From positions 1 to 44,002 of the forward strand of contig QIGV01000069.1 in NCBI GenBank assembly GCA_003230085.1: DNA of 44,002 nucleotides, read 5' to 3'. Source of the DNA: Gammaproteobacteria bacterium (GTDB lineage Bacteria; Pseudomonadota; Gammaproteobacteria; SZUA-140). Under the pieces are notes generated by a model. It worked only from the letters and a program-made list of their open reading frames with translations, had not been told where the DNA came from and did not search any database. Shown here piece by piece: positions 12,953 to 24,967 of the stretch (positions within the stretch are counted from its first letter, which is position 1; each line of letters begins with the position of its first letter). The position numbers were made by a program, and so were the translations under genes.

Positions 12953-14149
12953 ATGGCTGCCCATGCAAAAGCGCAGCTTTCCTCGGGTATTGTTGATATG
13001 TTTCAGCTGGCAGCTTACGCAGTATGTGAAAATAATTCCAGAGGGCGACGCTTTAAGGAATCCTCACCACACCACCGTACCGAATTTCAACGTGACAGGG
13101 ACCGTATCGTTCATAGCGCCGCTTTCCGCCGCTTAGAATATAAGACTCAGGTATTTGTCAACCATGAAGGCGATATGTACCGTACCCGTCTGACTCATTC
13201 CCTGGAAGTGGCGCAGATAGGACGGGCAATTGCCCGCATATTACATCTTAATGAGGATTTAACGGAATCAATTGCACTGGCTCATGACCTGGGTCATACC
13301 CCCTTCGGTCATGCCGGGCAGGAAGCCCTGAATCGCTGTATGCAGGATTATGGTGGGTTTGAACATAACCTGCAATCACTGCGGGTGGTTGATGAATTGG
13401 AGGAAAAATATGCGGACTTCAACGGACTAAACCTGAGTTTTGAAACCCGCGAAGGGATTCTTAAGCACTGTTCGCTATCAAATGCCAGAATACTGGGCGA
13501 GGTTGGTGAACGTTTTATCAAGCAACAACAACCCAGCCTTGAGGCGCAACTCGTCAATTTGGCAGATGAAATCGCCTATAACAGCCATGATGTAGATGAT
13601 GGATTGCGCGCTGGTTTGATAACAATAGAGCAGTTGCTAGCGGTGCAGCTGTTTCGGGAGCAGTATGAACATGTTGTCCGTAATTATCCGGATCTACCCC
13701 AGCGACGAGTCATACATGAGGTTGTCAGGCGCATTATCGATAGTCAGGTCAGTGACCTTGTTGAAAGTAGTCGGGTGTGTATCGGAAAAGTGAAGCCACA
13801 AAGTATTACTGATATACGCTGCGCCAATGATACGCTAGTTAGTTTTGGACCTGGCATGAAGCAATTGAACCAGGAATTAAAGCACTTTTTGCGTTCAGCG
13901 CTCTATCGGCATTACCGGGTTTTGCGCATGAGCATCAAAGCGGAAAAAATTGTATCAAGCCTGTTTGAAGTATTTATGAATGACGCCCGGCTTTTGCCGC
14001 CTGAGTACTATAGAAAGGTGGCATCAGAGAAGAGTGTCAATAGTGTTGCGGGGCAGGCCCGAGTAGTGGCAGACTATATTGCAGGTATGACTGACCGTTA
14101 TGCGATTTCTGAGTATGAGCGAATGTTTAATCCCATGATGTCAACCTGA
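12953..14149 (+). CDS. dgt: Deoxyguanosinetriphosphate triphosphohydrolase-like HD protein
   Basis: [85 protein letters not shown]. Exact start uncertain. Confidence 0.9.
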   Translation: MAAHAKAQLSSGIVDMFQLAAYAVCENNSRGRRFKESSPHHRTEFQRDRDRIVHSAAFRRLEYKTQVFVNHEGDMYRTRLTHSLEVAQIGRAIARILHLNEDLTESIALAHDLGHTPFGHAGQEALNRCMQDYGGFEHNLQSLRVVDELEEKYADFNGLNLSFETREGILKHCSLSNARILGEVGERFIKQQQPSLEAQLVNLADEIAYNSHDVDDGLRAGLITIEQLLAVQLFREQYEHVVRNYPDLPQRRVIHEVVRRIIDSQVSDLVESSRVCIGKVKPQSITDIRCANDTLVSFGPGMKQLNQELKHFLRSALYRHYRVLRMSIKAEKIVSSLFEVFMNDARLLPPEYYRKVASEKSVNSVAGQARVVADYIAGMTDRYAISEYERMFNPMMST

Positions 14150-14201
14150 GCTCTGACTCAGAGCAGTAGTGGAAAAAATAAGCCCTACAGACCTCTAGCG
14201 T

Positions 14202-14456
14202 ATGCAGATTTATATGCAGATAACTCCACAAGATGACAAGCCACCACGGTTTTATCATTTATTTGTACAACAAGATTTACTGGATGGATGGACAATGGTT
14301 CGGGAATGGGGCTATCAGGGGTATGCTGGCAAGGTGAAGCATGAGCATCATGAATCATTTGAGGAGGCTGTAGAGTCGATGATGCGGTGCAGGGAAACAC
14401 AGGTGAGTCGAGGATATCGAGTCGTTTTTATACGAGGTGAGGAATCTCCAGCGTGA
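14202..14456 (+). CDS. Small stand-alone WGR-domain protein
   Basis: DGWTMVREWGYQGYAGKVKHEHHESFEEAVESMMRCRETQVSRGYRVVF matches the WGR domain pattern; 4-nt GTGA overlap with the downstream start. Confidence 0.8.
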   Translation: MQIYMQITPQDDKPPRFYHLFVQQDLLDGWTMVREWGYQGYAGKVKHEHHESFEEAVESMMRCRETQVSRGYRVVFIRGEESPA

Positions 14457-16453
14457 CTATAAATCAGGAGTCTCAGCAGCAGGGTGACGAGATAGCGACT
14501 ATGGCGCGCCTCGAACTTCGGCGTGAGCCCTTTTCACCAGTCAATGATGAAGATTTCTTTTATGCCGAAACACTGCGTGCTAAATGTCTCAAATTCCTCC
14601 TTCATCTCGCACCCTATAGTGATGCACTGTTACTCACTGGTGGCCGGGGCAGTGGCAAAACCTGCCTAGTACAGCAGGTCATTGCCAAGTCTAGCCCCTC
14701 CTGGCGAATCTGTCAGATAGACGCGGATATTGCAACCGATGTAAATACCGTGCTATTGAGACTTGCTGAAGTTTTTTTGTTCGATGCTTCCCCTGAATTA
14801 AGCCTTGAATGTCGCATCCTCAATATGCACAAGATGCTGAAAGCCCAACGCAATAGTGCATTGTCACCAGTGGTAATTATCGAGGACGCCCATCTTATTG
14901 GGCTGCCGATCCTACGTTTTCTCGGATCACTGCTTGATTATGATAACCAGGAGGACCGCCTGCTGTGTATCATTCTGGTAGGCAGGACGGAGCTAATGGA
15001 AAGACTCAAAAGCCCTTCACTGGAACTGCTGCGCACCAAAATCAGCCATACATTTGAGCTTCTGCCTTTCAGCGAAGATGATACGCGCGGTTATATACAA
15101 CACCGCCTTACCGTGGCGGGCGGTACCGGTGATGTAGTATTCACGACTGCGGTCTTCAACGCGATCCATGAGGAGGCCGGTGGTGTGCCGGGAAAAATTA
15201 ATGCTAGCGCTATGAAAGCCTTACAAGGAAAAATTGATGGCAAGGCGCCATCGCCGCAACCGCTGAGCTCAGTAATAGAAAAATTGACCCTTCCATGGCG
15301 TAAAATTGGTATTGTCTCTGCGGTCGTTGTATTTGGCGCAATTATTTTGTTACAAGACAAAATCAATCAGTCAATTGAACCGGAAGTGCTTGAAGGAGAC
15401 GTTGAGGTTGCTGTAAGCCCACCGGAAACACTGGCGTCAACCAGCGTTACCCGGTTCCCTTGGGAAGATCCGCCGCCGCAGACAGCCAGTGAGCAACCTG
15501 CCATACACGAAGCACCTGACATGGTAGAGGATGCTTCTGTACCTGATGCTGCGACCGAAGAAAATGATGATAGTGAGCATAGTTCTGTAGCTGACGGCCC
15601 CACGGATAATGCCACGCCTCCAGCGGTGACTGAGCCCCTTGTGGCACCTCAGCCCGATACCGGATCGGGTGATTCTGGAGAGACATCACAACCGGCAACA
15701 AATGATAAAATTGCAGAAGCTGTCGTTCAGGCAACCCCGGTATCCAACTCGCCTGAGAAAATTGTTGATCAATCAAAGACAGAGGCATCACTTAGACAGG
15801 AGGACTGGATTCTATTGAGAAATCCCCAGCATTTTACTGTCCAGTTAATGGCAATGGATGAATCCAAGGTTACCCGGTTAGTCGGTCAATGGGGGATTGG
15901 TGAGGAGGTGGCCTATTATAGAACTGATCAGGCATTGCAGGCAGTATTATATGGCGAATTTACAAGTCGCCAGGCGGGCAAGGTTGCAGCGGATGAGTTG
16001 CAAAAAAATATTCGCGGTATCAAACCTTGGGTGCGCACTTTCGACGCGATCCAGGCAAAAATTCGGGCAACGGATGCTCTAGCAACGGCACCTGCATTTA
16101 ATCATGGTGATACCGTAGAAGTTTCAGCAGACAAGACGCGCATACGCGACGATGAAGATCGTTTGCTAGCCCGCAATCCCCAACACTATACCTTGCAGTT
16201 AATGGCAATGGATTTTGATGCTGTGACACAGCGAGTCAATAAATGGGGGGTCGAGTCGCAAGCAGTTTATTTCCGCACCCTGAAACAAGACCAGGAGCTG
16301 GTTGCAGTAAGCTACGGCGACTATTCTACAAGAGATGATGCTATCCAAGGTAGCAAGCAGTTAATCAGGAAAATAAAGGGGATTACGCCGTGGATACGTC
16401 AATTTGGCTCTATCCACGATTCGATTACCGAATTCAGGGCTATTGCACGCTAA
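14453..16453 (+). CDS. damX: AAA ATPase / SPOR-domain protein, DamX-like
   Basis: Walker A GGRGSGKTCLVQQ, Walker B VVIIEDAHL, single TM (IGIVSAVVVFGAIILL), acidic/Pro-rich linker, two C-terminal SPOR-like repeats; GTG start; E. coli damX also lies downstream of aroKB. Confidence 0.82.
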   Translation: MTINQESQQQGDEIATMARLELRREPFSPVNDEDFFYAETLRAKCLKFLLHLAPYSDALLLTGGRGSGKTCLVQQVIAKSSPSWRICQIDADIATDVNTVLLRLAEVFLFDASPELSLECRILNMHKMLKAQRNSALSPVVIIEDAHLIGLPILRFLGSLLDYDNQEDRLLCIILVGRTELMERLKSPSLELLRTKISHTFELLPFSEDDTRGYIQHRLTVAGGTGDVVFTTAVFNAIHEEAGGVPGKINASAMKALQGKIDGKAPSPQPLSSVIEKLTLPWRKIGIVSAVVVFGAIILLQDKINQSIEPEVLEGDVEVAVSPPETLASTSVTRFPWEDPPPQTASEQPAIHEAPDMVEDASVPDAATEENDDSEHSSVADGPTDNATPPAVTEPLVAPQPDTGSGDSGETSQPATNDKIAEAVVQATPVSNSPEKIVDQSKTEASLRQEDWILLRNPQHFTVQLMAMDESKVTRLVGQWGIGEEVAYYRTDQALQAVLYGEFTSRQAGKVAADELQKNIRGIKPWVRTFDAIQAKIRATDALATAPAFNHGDTVEVSADKTRIRDDEDRLLARNPQHYTLQLMAMDFDAVTQRVNKWGVESQAVYFRTLKQDQELVAVSYGDYSTRDDAIQGSKQLIRKIKGITPWIRQFGSIHDSITEFRAIAR

Positions 16454-16558
16454 CACGTATTCCAGACGCTGCCCGGATGACGGGCGACAAATAAGTGATA
16501 TATTCCGTATTATCAGTAAGTTAATCCTTTGAGGTAGCAAATTACACGCTCGGATTCA

Positions 16559-16587
16559 TTGAATGAAAGGCTTCTGGCAAGTATAAT
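16559..16587 (+). promoter_or_regulatory. Sigma70-like promoter upstream of gltB
   Basis: TTGAAT (16559-16564), 17 bp spacer, TATAAT (16582-16587), about 100 bp upstream of gltB. Confidence 0.6.
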
Positions 16588-16684
16588 GCCCTCCCCTGCG
16601 CTCGCGTTTCGTACCCAACTGATTAAACAGGTTGAAAGCTGGTGAACTACGCTGGCAGGACAAGTTAGGCATTGAATTCAAGGT

Positions 16685-19600
16685 TTGTTAAAAATGGGCA
16701 ATGAGAATAAATATTTAAAACGACCTCAAAGACAGGGATTATATGACCCCCGCAATGAGCATGATGCTTGTGGTGTTGGGTTTGTCGCCGATATCAAAGG
16801 TCGTAAGAGCCATACAATTATCCGTCAGGGCTTGCAGATACTGGAAAACCTGACCCACCGGGGTGCTGTTGGGGCAGACCCGCTAGCCGGAGACGGCGCT
16901 GGCATCCTGATGCAAATACCAGATAATTTTTTTCAGGAAATTTGTTCCCGGGATGGTCTAAATCTCGGCGCTACAGGAGAGTATGCTGTCGGTATGATTT
17001 TCCTGCCACAGCAGGACAATAGTCGCCGTGATTGTGAAAAACTGATTGAAGATACGATCCGCAATGAGGGCCAGACTTGTTGTGGATGGCGTGATGTGCC
17101 AACTGATAACAGTGGTCTGGGTGAGAGCGTCAAACTAGTCGAACCCGTGGTGCGACAGGTTTTTGTCGGGCGCGGAGAGGGATGTGAAAATCAGGATGCC
17201 TTCGAGCGCAAGCTGTTTGTGATTCGCAAGGTTGTCGAACATGCGGTGCGTAATTCCCGGATTGAAGGTAAAGAGAATTTCTATATATCATCACTGTCCA
17301 GTCGAACCCTGTGTTACAAGGGCATGCTATTAGCGGGCCAGGTTGATACTTATTTTAAAGACCTTAATGATGAACGCTTGAGCTCGGCATTTGCCCTGGT
17401 GCATCAACGCTTTTCGACGAATACGTTTCCCTCCTGGGACCTGGCGCAGCCATTCCGCATGATTGCCCACAATGGCGAGATTAATACCCTGCGCGGCAAC
17501 ATCAATTGGATGGCGGCACGCCGACACTCGATGCTGTCGAAGCTGTTGGGCGATGACCTGCAGAAGCTGTGGCCCCTGATTGCCGAGAATCAGTCGGATT
17601 CCGCATGTTTTGACAATGCGCTGGAATTGTTGATTGCCGGTGGCTATTCCATGGCTCATGCCATGATGCTCCTGATCCCGGAGGCCTGGGCAGGTAATCC
17701 CCTGATGGATGAAGAACGGCGTGCCTTTTATGAATATCATGCTGCACTGATGGAGCCCTGGGATGGTCCGGCGGCTGTCGCATTCAGTGACGGTCGGCAG
17801 ATTGGCGCCACCCTGGATCGCAATGGACTGAGGCCCGCGCGTTATCTGATTACTGATGATGGCCTGGTAGTAATGGCTTCGGAGATGGGCGTGCTCGAGG
17901 TGCCGGAACACAAGATTATCAAGAAATGGCGCCTGCAACCGGGCAAGATGTTTCTGATCGATATGGAGGCCGGCCGTATCATTGATGATGCTGAGCTCAA
18001 GGCCCAACTAGCCCGTGCCCATCCCTATCAACAATGGCTGGAGCAGACACAGTTTCACCTCAACAACCTGCCCGGCAAGGCCCACAGTAATCATTATGAT
18101 CAGGATTCACTCCTTGATCGCCAACAGGCCTTTGGTTATACCCAGGAGGATATCAAGTTTCTAATGATGCCGATGGCACTCACCGGCCAGGAAGCAACTG
18201 GCTCTATGGGTGCGGACAATCCACTGGCGGTATTGTCCAGCCGTCCCAAGCCTCTGTTCAATTATTTCAAACAGAATTTTGCCCAGGTGACGAATCCTCC
18301 TATTGACCCCATTCGTGAAGAACTAGTGATGTCGCTAGTTTCACTGGTGGGCCCACGACCCAATCTGCTTGATCTGGATCAGGCCGGGTCACACATGCGC
18401 CTGGAAGTACACCAGCCTATTTTAACGAATGCAGACCTTGAACAGATCCGCGATATTCATGGTCATACAGAAGGTGCATTTCGTACGCGTACTCTGTCGA
18501 TCTGTTACCCGGCCAATCTGGGCGCTACGGGAATGACGGATGCGCTGGGAAATTTATGTGAGCAGGCCGGTGAAGCCGTCAATGAGGGTTATAATATTCT
18601 CATCCTGTCAGACCGCGCTATAGATGTGGACCACCTGGCCATACCGGCATTATTGGCCACTGCAGCCGTACATCATCATTTGGTTTGGGCGGGCTTACGT
18701 ACCGAGACTGGCCTGGTTGTAGAAACTGGTGCAGCACGAGAGGTCCATCATTTTGCAGTGCTGGCAGGTTATGGCGCAGAGGCGATTAATCCCTACCTTG
18801 CCTTTGAGACTCTAAGCTCACAATTCGAGCAGGTGCCTGATGCCAATGTGGTGGATGTCGATGAAATCCACGGACGATACATCAAGGCCATAGGGAAGGG
18901 TTTGCTGAAAGTGATGTCCAAGATGGGCATTTCAACCTATCAATCCTATTGCGGCGCGCAGATTTTTGATGCGGTTGGTTTATCCAGCGAGTTTGTCGAT
19001 CAGTATTTTACCGGTACAGCAACAGTGATAGAGGGCATTGGCCTGCAGGAAGTTGCCAAAGAGGCGGTACGCTGGCATCAGAATGCCTATGGCAATGAGC
19101 AGATCTATCAAAATGCACTTGATGTCGGTGGTGATTACGCTTTTAGGTTGCGTGGCGAACATCATGTCTGGACGCCTGATACCATCGCCAAGCTACAGCA
19201 TGCGACTCGCGCCAATGACGTCTCCACTTATCAGGAATATGCGCGCCTGATCAATGAGCAGGATGAACGTTTGTTGACTTTGCGTGGTCTGTTCGATTTC
19301 AAGTTTTCGCATGAGTCTGTTCCGCTGGATGAGGTGGAGCCGGCGGTGGAGATCGTCAAACGCTTTGCTACTGGCGCCATGTCCTATGGGTCAATCTCTC
19401 TTGAGGCGCACTCTACCCTGGCCATTGCCATGAATCGCATCGGTGGCAAATCCAACACTGGTGAGGGTGGTGAAGAAACGGAACGTTTTCAGCCACTGCC
19501 AAACGGTGACTCCATGCGCTCAGCTATCAAGCAGGTAGCATCGGGGCGTTTTGGTGTGACTACCGAATACCTGGTGAATGCAGATGACATCCAGATCAAA

Positions 19601-21358
19601 ATGGCCCAGGGCGCCAAGCCTGGTGAAGGTGGGCAGCTGCCAGGCCACAAGGTGGACGCCACCATAGCACGGGTCCGGCATTCCACACCCGGTGTGGGTC
19701 TTATCTCACCGCCGCCACATCATGATATTTATTCAATAGAAGATCTGGCTCAATTAATCCATGACCTGAAAAATGTCAATCCAGAAGCACGGATCAGCGT
19801 CAAGCTGGTCTCGGAAATAGGTGTTGGTACGGTCGCGGCAGGTGTATCCAAGGCACATGCCGATCACGTCACGATCTCCGGCTATGACGGTGGAACCGGG
19901 GCCAGCCCATTAACATCCATTAAACACGCCGGTTCACCATGGGAAATTGGTCTGGCGGAAACTCACCAGACCCTGGTCATGAACAGGTTGCGCGGGCGGA
20001 TTGCTGTTCAGGTGGATGGTGGTCTTCGTACCGGTCGGGATGTGGTCATTGGTGCCCTGTTAGGGGCCGATGAATTTGGTTTTGCAACCGCGCCGCTGAT
20101 CGTTGAGGGTTGTATTATGATGAGGAAATGCCACCTCAATACCTGCCCCGTAGGTGTCGCGACCCAGGACCCGGAACTGCGTAAACGTTTTACCGGGCAG
20201 CCGGAACACGTGGTGAATTATTTTTTCATGGTTGCGGAAGAAGTCAGAGGTCTGATGGCTAAGTTAGGTTTCCGTAAGCTGGATGAAATGATTGGCCGTA
20301 CCGATATGCTGGATATGCGCCGCGCTGTCAAACATTGGAAGGCCAGCGGGTTGGATTTTACGCGTATTTTGACAGCACCACAGGCAGGCCCTGATGTGGC
20401 GACCTATCGCTGTGAAGAACAAGACCATGGTCTGGATCAGGCGCTCGACCATGAACTGATAAGGCAGGCCCGTGCTGCACTCGAAGACGGCAAACCTGTG
20501 CGTATCGAGACATCAATTAGAAATACTAATCGCACCTTTGGTGCCATGCTGTCAGGTGAGGTTGCCAAACGCTACGGCCATAAAGGCTTGCCTGAAGATA
20601 CAATTCTGATTTCGGCGCGTGGTATTGCCGGCCAAAGTTGCGGTGCTTTTCTTGCCCATGGGGTTGCAATTGAATTGACCGGTGAAGCCAATGATTACGT
20701 TGGTAAGGGCCTGTCTGGTGGGCGCCTGGTGATCTTTCCACCGCAAGAAACCCCTATTGTCCCCGAAGAAAACATCATCGTAGGTAACACCGTACTCTAT
20801 GGTGCCGTTAGCGGCGAGTGCTATTTCCGCGGCGTTGCGGGAGAACGTTTTGCAGTGCGCAACTCTGGTGCCACCGCAGTGGTAGAAGGAGTCGGGGATC
20901 ATGGCTGTGAATACATGACCGGTGGTATTGTTGTGGTGCTGGGATCGACCGGACGTAACTTTGCAGCGGGGATGAGCGGCGGGATTGCCTATGTGCTGGA
21001 TGAGCAGGGTTCATTTCAGGAGCGTTGCAACCTGATGATGGTTGAGCTCGAACCCGTTCAGGAAGAGGATGCGGCCCTGGAAGTCCTGGAGCATCAAGGT
21101 AGTGATCTGGAGACGCACGGCCTGGTTGATATTAGCCATGACATGACCTGTCATGACGCACAACGATTGAAGGGGCTCATTGAAAAACATTTGCATTACA
21201 CCAATAGCAGCCGTGCCCGCATGATTCTGCAAAACTGGGAGGCCTATTTACCCAAGTTCGTTAAGGTCATGCCTGTAGATTACAAGCGTGCCCTTGAAGA
21301 GATGAAATTGAGTCAGCATCTTTCTGAAATGGGACAGAATGCCAGGGGAGGATTGTAG
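16685..21358 (+). CDS. gltB: Glutamate synthase (NADPH) large subunit
   Basis: 1557 aa; [87 protein letters not shown]. Start may be the ATG at 16694. Confidence 0.97.
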   Translation: MLKMGNENKYLKRPQRQGLYDPRNEHDACGVGFVADIKGRKSHTIIRQGLQILENLTHRGAVGADPLAGDGAGILMQIPDNFFQEICSRDGLNLGATGEYAVGMIFLPQQDNSRRDCEKLIEDTIRNEGQTCCGWRDVPTDNSGLGESVKLVEPVVRQVFVGRGEGCENQDAFERKLFVIRKVVEHAVRNSRIEGKENFYISSLSSRTLCYKGMLLAGQVDTYFKDLNDERLSSAFALVHQRFSTNTFPSWDLAQPFRMIAHNGEINTLRGNINWMAARRHSMLSKLLGDDLQKLWPLIAENQSDSACFDNALELLIAGGYSMAHAMMLLIPEAWAGNPLMDEERRAFYEYHAALMEPWDGPAAVAFSDGRQIGATLDRNGLRPARYLITDDGLVVMASEMGVLEVPEHKIIKKWRLQPGKMFLIDMEAGRIIDDAELKAQLARAHPYQQWLEQTQFHLNNLPGKAHSNHYDQDSLLDRQQAFGYTQEDIKFLMMPMALTGQEATGSMGADNPLAVLSSRPKPLFNYFKQNFAQVTNPPIDPIREELVMSLVSLVGPRPNLLDLDQAGSHMRLEVHQPILTNADLEQIRDIHGHTEGAFRTRTLSICYPANLGATGMTDALGNLCEQAGEAVNEGYNILILSDRAIDVDHLAIPALLATAAVHHHLVWAGLRTETGLVVETGAAREVHHFAVLAGYGAEAINPYLAFETLSSQFEQVPDANVVDVDEIHGRYIKAIGKGLLKVMSKMGISTYQSYCGAQIFDAVGLSSEFVDQYFTGTATVIEGIGLQEVAKEAVRWHQNAYGNEQIYQNALDVGGDYAFRLRGEHHVWTPDTIAKLQHATRANDVSTYQEYARLINEQDERLLTLRGLFDFKFSHESVPLDEVEPAVEIVKRFATGAMSYGSISLEAHSTLAIAMNRIGGKSNTGEGGEETERFQPLPNGDSMRSAIKQVASGRFGVTTEYLVNADDIQIKMAQGAKPGEGGQLPGHKVDATIARVRHSTPGVGLISPPPHHDIYSIEDLAQLIHDLKNVNPEARISVKLVSEIGVGTVAAGVSKAHADHVTISGYDGGTGASPLTSIKHAGSPWEIGLAETHQTLVMNRLRGRIAVQVDGGLRTGRDVVIGALLGADEFGFATAPLIVEGCIMMRKCHLNTCPVGVATQDPELRKRFTGQPEHVVNYFFMVAEEVRGLMAKLGFRKLDEMIGRTDMLDMRRAVKHWKASGLDFTRILTAPQAGPDVATYRCEEQDHGLDQALDHELIRQARAALEDGKPVRIETSIRNTNRTFGAMLSGEVAKRYGHKGLPEDTILISARGIAGQSCGAFLAHGVAIELTGEANDYVGKGLSGGRLVIFPPQETPIVPEENIIVGNTVLYGAVSGECYFRGVAGERFAVRNSGATAVVEGVGDHGCEYMTGGIVVVLGSTGRNFAAGMSGGIAYVLDEQGSFQERCNLMMVELEPVQEEDAALEVLEHQGSDLETHGLVDISHDMTCHDAQRLKGLIEKHLHYTNSSRARMILQNWEAYLPKFVKVMPVDYKRALEEMKLSQHLSEMGQNARGGL

Positions 21359-21362
21359 AAAT

Positions 21363-22805
21363 ATGGGTAAGCCTACAGGGTTTTTGGAGTACCCCCGCAA
21401 AGAGCCCGACTATGCGCCAGTTGAGGAGAGGGTCAAGCATTACCATGAATTTATAGTACCCTTGCCGGCTGACGAAGTCAGTATTCAGGGTGCCCGGTGC
21501 ATGGACTGCGGCATTCCCTTTTGTCATCAGGGCTGTCCGGTTGACAACCTTATCCCGGACTGGAATGACCTGGCTTACAAGGGAGACTGGCAGGCCGCAC
21601 TGGATGTTTTGCATTCTACCAATAATTTCCCTGAATTCACCGGGCGTATCTGCCCGGCTCCATGTGAGGCAGCTTGTACGCTGAACATTGATGATGTTCC
21701 TGTGACCATCAAAACTATTGAATGCGCACTGGTTGACAAGGGTTGGTCTGAAGGCTGGATCAAACCACAGCTTACACAGCACAAGAGCGGTAAGGCTGTT
21801 GCCGTTATAGGATCCGGCCCCGCTGGCTTGGCTTGCGCCCAACAGCTGGCACGCGCCGGTCATGAGGTTACGGTCTTCGAGAAGAATAATCGCATCGGTG
21901 GATTGATGCGCTACGGTATACCTGATTTCAAAATGGAGAAACACATTATCGATCGTCGTAGCAGTCAAATGGAGGCTGAAGGTGTTAATTTTCGCTGTAA
22001 TACCCATATCGGGGTTGATATTACAGCGCGCCAGATTCTGGATGATTACGATGCGGTTGTGTTGAGCGGGGGCAGTGAACATTCCCGCGATTTACCGGTA
22101 CCGGGTCGGGATCTGGACGGTGTATATTTTGCTATGGAATTTCTACCTCAACAGAACAAACGGGTAGCGGGTGATGCGATTCCCACAGCCGCTGAAATTA
22201 CAGCACAGGGCAAACATGTGGTGGTGATTGGCGGCGGCGATACCGGTTCCGATTGTATTGGCACCTCAATTCGTCAGGGGGCGTTGTCCGTTACCCAATT
22301 GGAGATTTTACCCCAGCCGCCTGAAAAAGAAGACAAGATGTTAACCTGGCCCGATTGGCCCAACAAACTGCGCACTTCAAGTTCTCAGCAGGAAGGGACT
22401 GCTCGAGAATGGAGCGTTGCTACCAAGGTATTTTTTGGCGCAGAGGGCAAGGTTACCGGCCTCCAGCTTATCCGGGTTGACTGGAAAAAAGATCAGCGTG
22501 GCGGCTGGAAAATGGAGGAAATAAACGGTAGTGAATTTGAACTCAAGGCTGACCTGGTCTTACTGGCCATGGGTTTTGTACACCCGGTGCACGAAGGGAT
22601 GCTGAAAGAACTGGATGTCTCTCTAGATCAGCGTGGTAATGTTGATGCCAACACCGGCGACTACCAGACTTCTCTGGAGAAGGTTTTTTCAGCCGGCGAT
22701 ATGCGCCGCGGTCAATCCCTGGTGGTCTGGGCAATCCGTGAGGGACGCCAGGCCGCACGATCCGTGGATCTGTTTCTAACCGGGCGGAGTGATTTGCCAC
22801 GATGA
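21363..22805 (+). CDS. gltD: Glutamate synthase small subunit
   Basis: [67 protein letters not shown]. Internal ATG at 21363 preferred over 21339. Confidence 0.96.
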   Translation: MGKPTGFLEYPRKEPDYAPVEERVKHYHEFIVPLPADEVSIQGARCMDCGIPFCHQGCPVDNLIPDWNDLAYKGDWQAALDVLHSTNNFPEFTGRICPAPCEAACTLNIDDVPVTIKTIECALVDKGWSEGWIKPQLTQHKSGKAVAVIGSGPAGLACAQQLARAGHEVTVFEKNNRIGGLMRYGIPDFKMEKHIIDRRSSQMEAEGVNFRCNTHIGVDITARQILDDYDAVVLSGGSEHSRDLPVPGRDLDGVYFAMEFLPQQNKRVAGDAIPTAAEITAQGKHVVVIGGGDTGSDCIGTSIRQGALSVTQLEILPQPPEKEDKMLTWPDWPNKLRTSSSQQEGTAREWSVATKVFFGAEGKVTGLQLIRVDWKKDQRGGWKMEEINGSEFELKADLVLLAMGFVHPVHEGMLKELDVSLDQRGNVDANTGDYQTSLEKVFSAGDMRRGQSLVVWAIREGRQAARSVDLFLTGRSDLPR

Positions 22806-23866
22806 TAAAACTAGCCAATGACCGTCTGCTGCGCGCCCTGCTAAGAGAGCCCGTCGATGTCACACCCGTATGGATGATGCGTCAGGCGGGCCGTTATCTA
22901 CCTGAATATCGCGCCACCCGCGAGAGGGCAGGAGATTTCATGACGCTGTGTCGGACACCAGATCTGGCCTGCGAGGTAACCTTGCAACCATTGGCGCGTT
23001 ATGAGCTGGATGCTGCCATCCTGTTTTCGGATATTTTGACTATACCCGATGCCATGGGACTGGGTCTGTATTTCAGTGCTGGGGAAGGCCCTCGTTTTGA
23101 GCGAACGGTGCGCAGCAGGCGTGACGTAGAACAACTCGGGATACCCGATCCAGAAAATGAATTGCGTTATGTTATGGATGCGGTGCGAACCATTAGGCGA
23201 GAGCTGGATGGTCGGGTGCCCCTGATCGGATTTTCCGGCAGTCCCTGGACCCTGGCGACCTACATGGTTGAAGGTGGTTCGAGCAAAGATTTCGGTACCG
23301 TCAAGGGGATGATGTTTGACCAGCCACAGCTCATGCACCAACTGCTGGATATATTAGCCCGTACGGTGACGGATTATCTCAATGCCCAGATCGAGGCGGG
23401 CGCCCAGGCAGTGATGATCTTTGATACCTGGGGTGGCGCATTATCACCGCGCGACTATCGTGAATTTTCGCTGCGATATATGGAGCAGATCGTTGCTGGC
23501 CTCAGCAGGGAGAATGAAGGACGGCGTGTGCCGGTGATTCTTTTTACCAAGGGTGGGAGCGGCTGGCTGGAAGCAATGGCAGATACCGGTTGTGATGCCT
23601 TGGGAATTGACTGGACCATTGATCTGGCGGATGCACGCAAGCGCATCGGTGACCGGGTCGTCCTGCAGGGTAATATGGACCCCTGCACTCTTTATGCCTC
23701 GCCAGAACGTATCCGCACTGAGGTAGAGGCGGTACTCACCAGCTTCGGTCATGGTGAGGGCCATGTCTTCAATCTGGGACACGGTATCCATCAGCATATT
23801 AATCCTGATCATGTGCGAGTGTTTATTGATTCAGTGCATGAACTGAGCGCCCGCTTTCACCAATAG
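22802..23866 (+). CDS. hemE: Uroporphyrinogen decarboxylase
   Basis: [57 protein letters not shown] overlap with gltD. Confidence 0.97.
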   Translation: MIKLANDRLLRALLREPVDVTPVWMMRQAGRYLPEYRATRERAGDFMTLCRTPDLACEVTLQPLARYELDAAILFSDILTIPDAMGLGLYFSAGEGPRFERTVRSRRDVEQLGIPDPENELRYVMDAVRTIRRELDGRVPLIGFSGSPWTLATYMVEGGSSKDFGTVKGMMFDQPQLMHQLLDILARTVTDYLNAQIEAGAQAVMIFDTWGGALSPRDYREFSLRYMEQIVAGLSRENEGRRVPVILFTKGGSGWLEAMADTGCDALGIDWTIDLADARKRIGDRVVLQGNMDPCTLYASPERIRTEVEAVLTSFGHGEGHVFNLGHGIHQHINPDHVRVFIDSVHELSARFHQ

Positions 23867-23886
23867 ATTGTACTCGGAGAAGCAAC

Positions 23887-24777
23887 ATGACTGATTCTGA
23901 AAATATTCAGGAGACTCCCCCGCATTTCGAGAAATTGCGCGCAATGGAAGCATTCTCTGATGAGATGTTTAATCGCATCGTGGGCTTACAAGAGCATGAA
24001 CACCCAGCCTGGGATAGCACACTGACCTTTGCGGAGCGGATTCAGAATTTGCCTCTGCACGCGCTGGTCTTCAGCAATCCCGATCGCGACCCAACTACCA
24101 ATGCCCATACCATCGCGCCCTTCTATCCCCTGCGAGCAGAAATGAGACAATTGGCCTACTGTGCCAGGCAAGTGGCAGATCAGCCGGTGGTGTGCGATTT
24201 TCACAGCCGCAATGGTTTTCTGGGTAGCCTGCTGGGGCGCGAGGGCGTCAAGGTCGTCGGGCTTGAAGATCCGTCGGATAAACCCAATCAGATTGCTGTT
24301 TTTTCAGACCCTGAAGTTTTTCAGCGCAGCCAGGCCGATTACCGGCAGGTAGATTTCCCATTCGATGTCGCATTGTCAGTGTGGATGCCAGCGGGCATCA
24401 ATCGCACCGCGGATATTGTTCGTAGCCGACCCAAACTGATAGTCTACATCTATACTGATCACATCGACGAATCCAGCGGACAGCCTCAAACGGGCACCCA
24501 TTCAGCTTACCGTGAATTACCGGAGCACTATCGGTTGATCGCGGAATGGTCCATTACTCGTCCCAAAGACATCTTTCATGAGACTTGGCCAGAGTTAACA
24601 CCAAGCTTCGAAGAAATTCGTCATGTCCGTATTTTTGCCGATGAGCCTTACTGGAACATAGATGTCGGTGCCGATTTAGATGAGGCAGAGTCTTACAGTT
24701 GGGAAAATGAGTTGGATATGGCATTAACTGCTATCGAGGCGAAAGGTCATCTGCGTGAACGAGGATTTCCGGTGTAG
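23887..24777 (+). CDS. Conserved-looking hypothetical protein, possible divergent Rossmann methyltransferase
   Basis: Long ORF 20 bp downstream of hemE; VVCDFHSRNGFLGSLLGREGVKVVGLE resembles SAM-methyltransferase motif I/II. Confidence 0.65.
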   Translation: MTDSENIQETPPHFEKLRAMEAFSDEMFNRIVGLQEHEHPAWDSTLTFAERIQNLPLHALVFSNPDRDPTTNAHTIAPFYPLRAEMRQLAYCARQVADQPVVCDFHSRNGFLGSLLGREGVKVVGLEDPSDKPNQIAVFSDPEVFQRSQADYRQVDFPFDVALSVWMPAGINRTADIVRSRPKLIVYIYTDHIDESSGQPQTGTHSAYRELPEHYRLIAEWSITRPKDIFHETWPELTPSFEEIRHVRIFADEPYWNIDVGADLDEAESYSWENELDMALTAIEAKGHLRERGFPV

Positions 24778-24922
24778 CTTGTTACCAGTACCTAAAATTA
24801 TTTTCTCCCCTGAGTCTTGAGGACCCTTGAGGGCAGAAGGCATGAAGGTAGGGGTAAAGTACAAAGATTTATCTTCTTTTGAGAAAAATACTGAAAACCT
24901 TCTTTTATACTTTCAGCTCTAA

Positions 24923-24947
24923 TTAAAACGGCCCCCGCAGGAGCCGT
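24923..24947 (-). terminator. Rho-independent terminator of the spondin-like gene
   Basis: Minus strand ACGGCtcCtgcggggGCCGTTTTAATT hairpin just past the stop codon. Confidence 0.65.
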
Positions 24948-24967
24948 AGCAATGTAAAGTTACAGAT

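Noticed and set aside
14150-14164. Near-palindrome GCTCTGACTCAGAGC after dgt
   Set aside because: Short, no T-run, and a downstream operon gene follows; insufficient for a terminator call.
17330-18007. 225-aa antisense ORF within gltB
   Set aside because: Shadow of the strongly coding gltB frame; no recognisable protein features.
21267-22082. 271-aa antisense ORF across gltB/gltD
   Set aside because: Opposite strand of two unambiguous conserved genes; composition typical of a shadow ORF.
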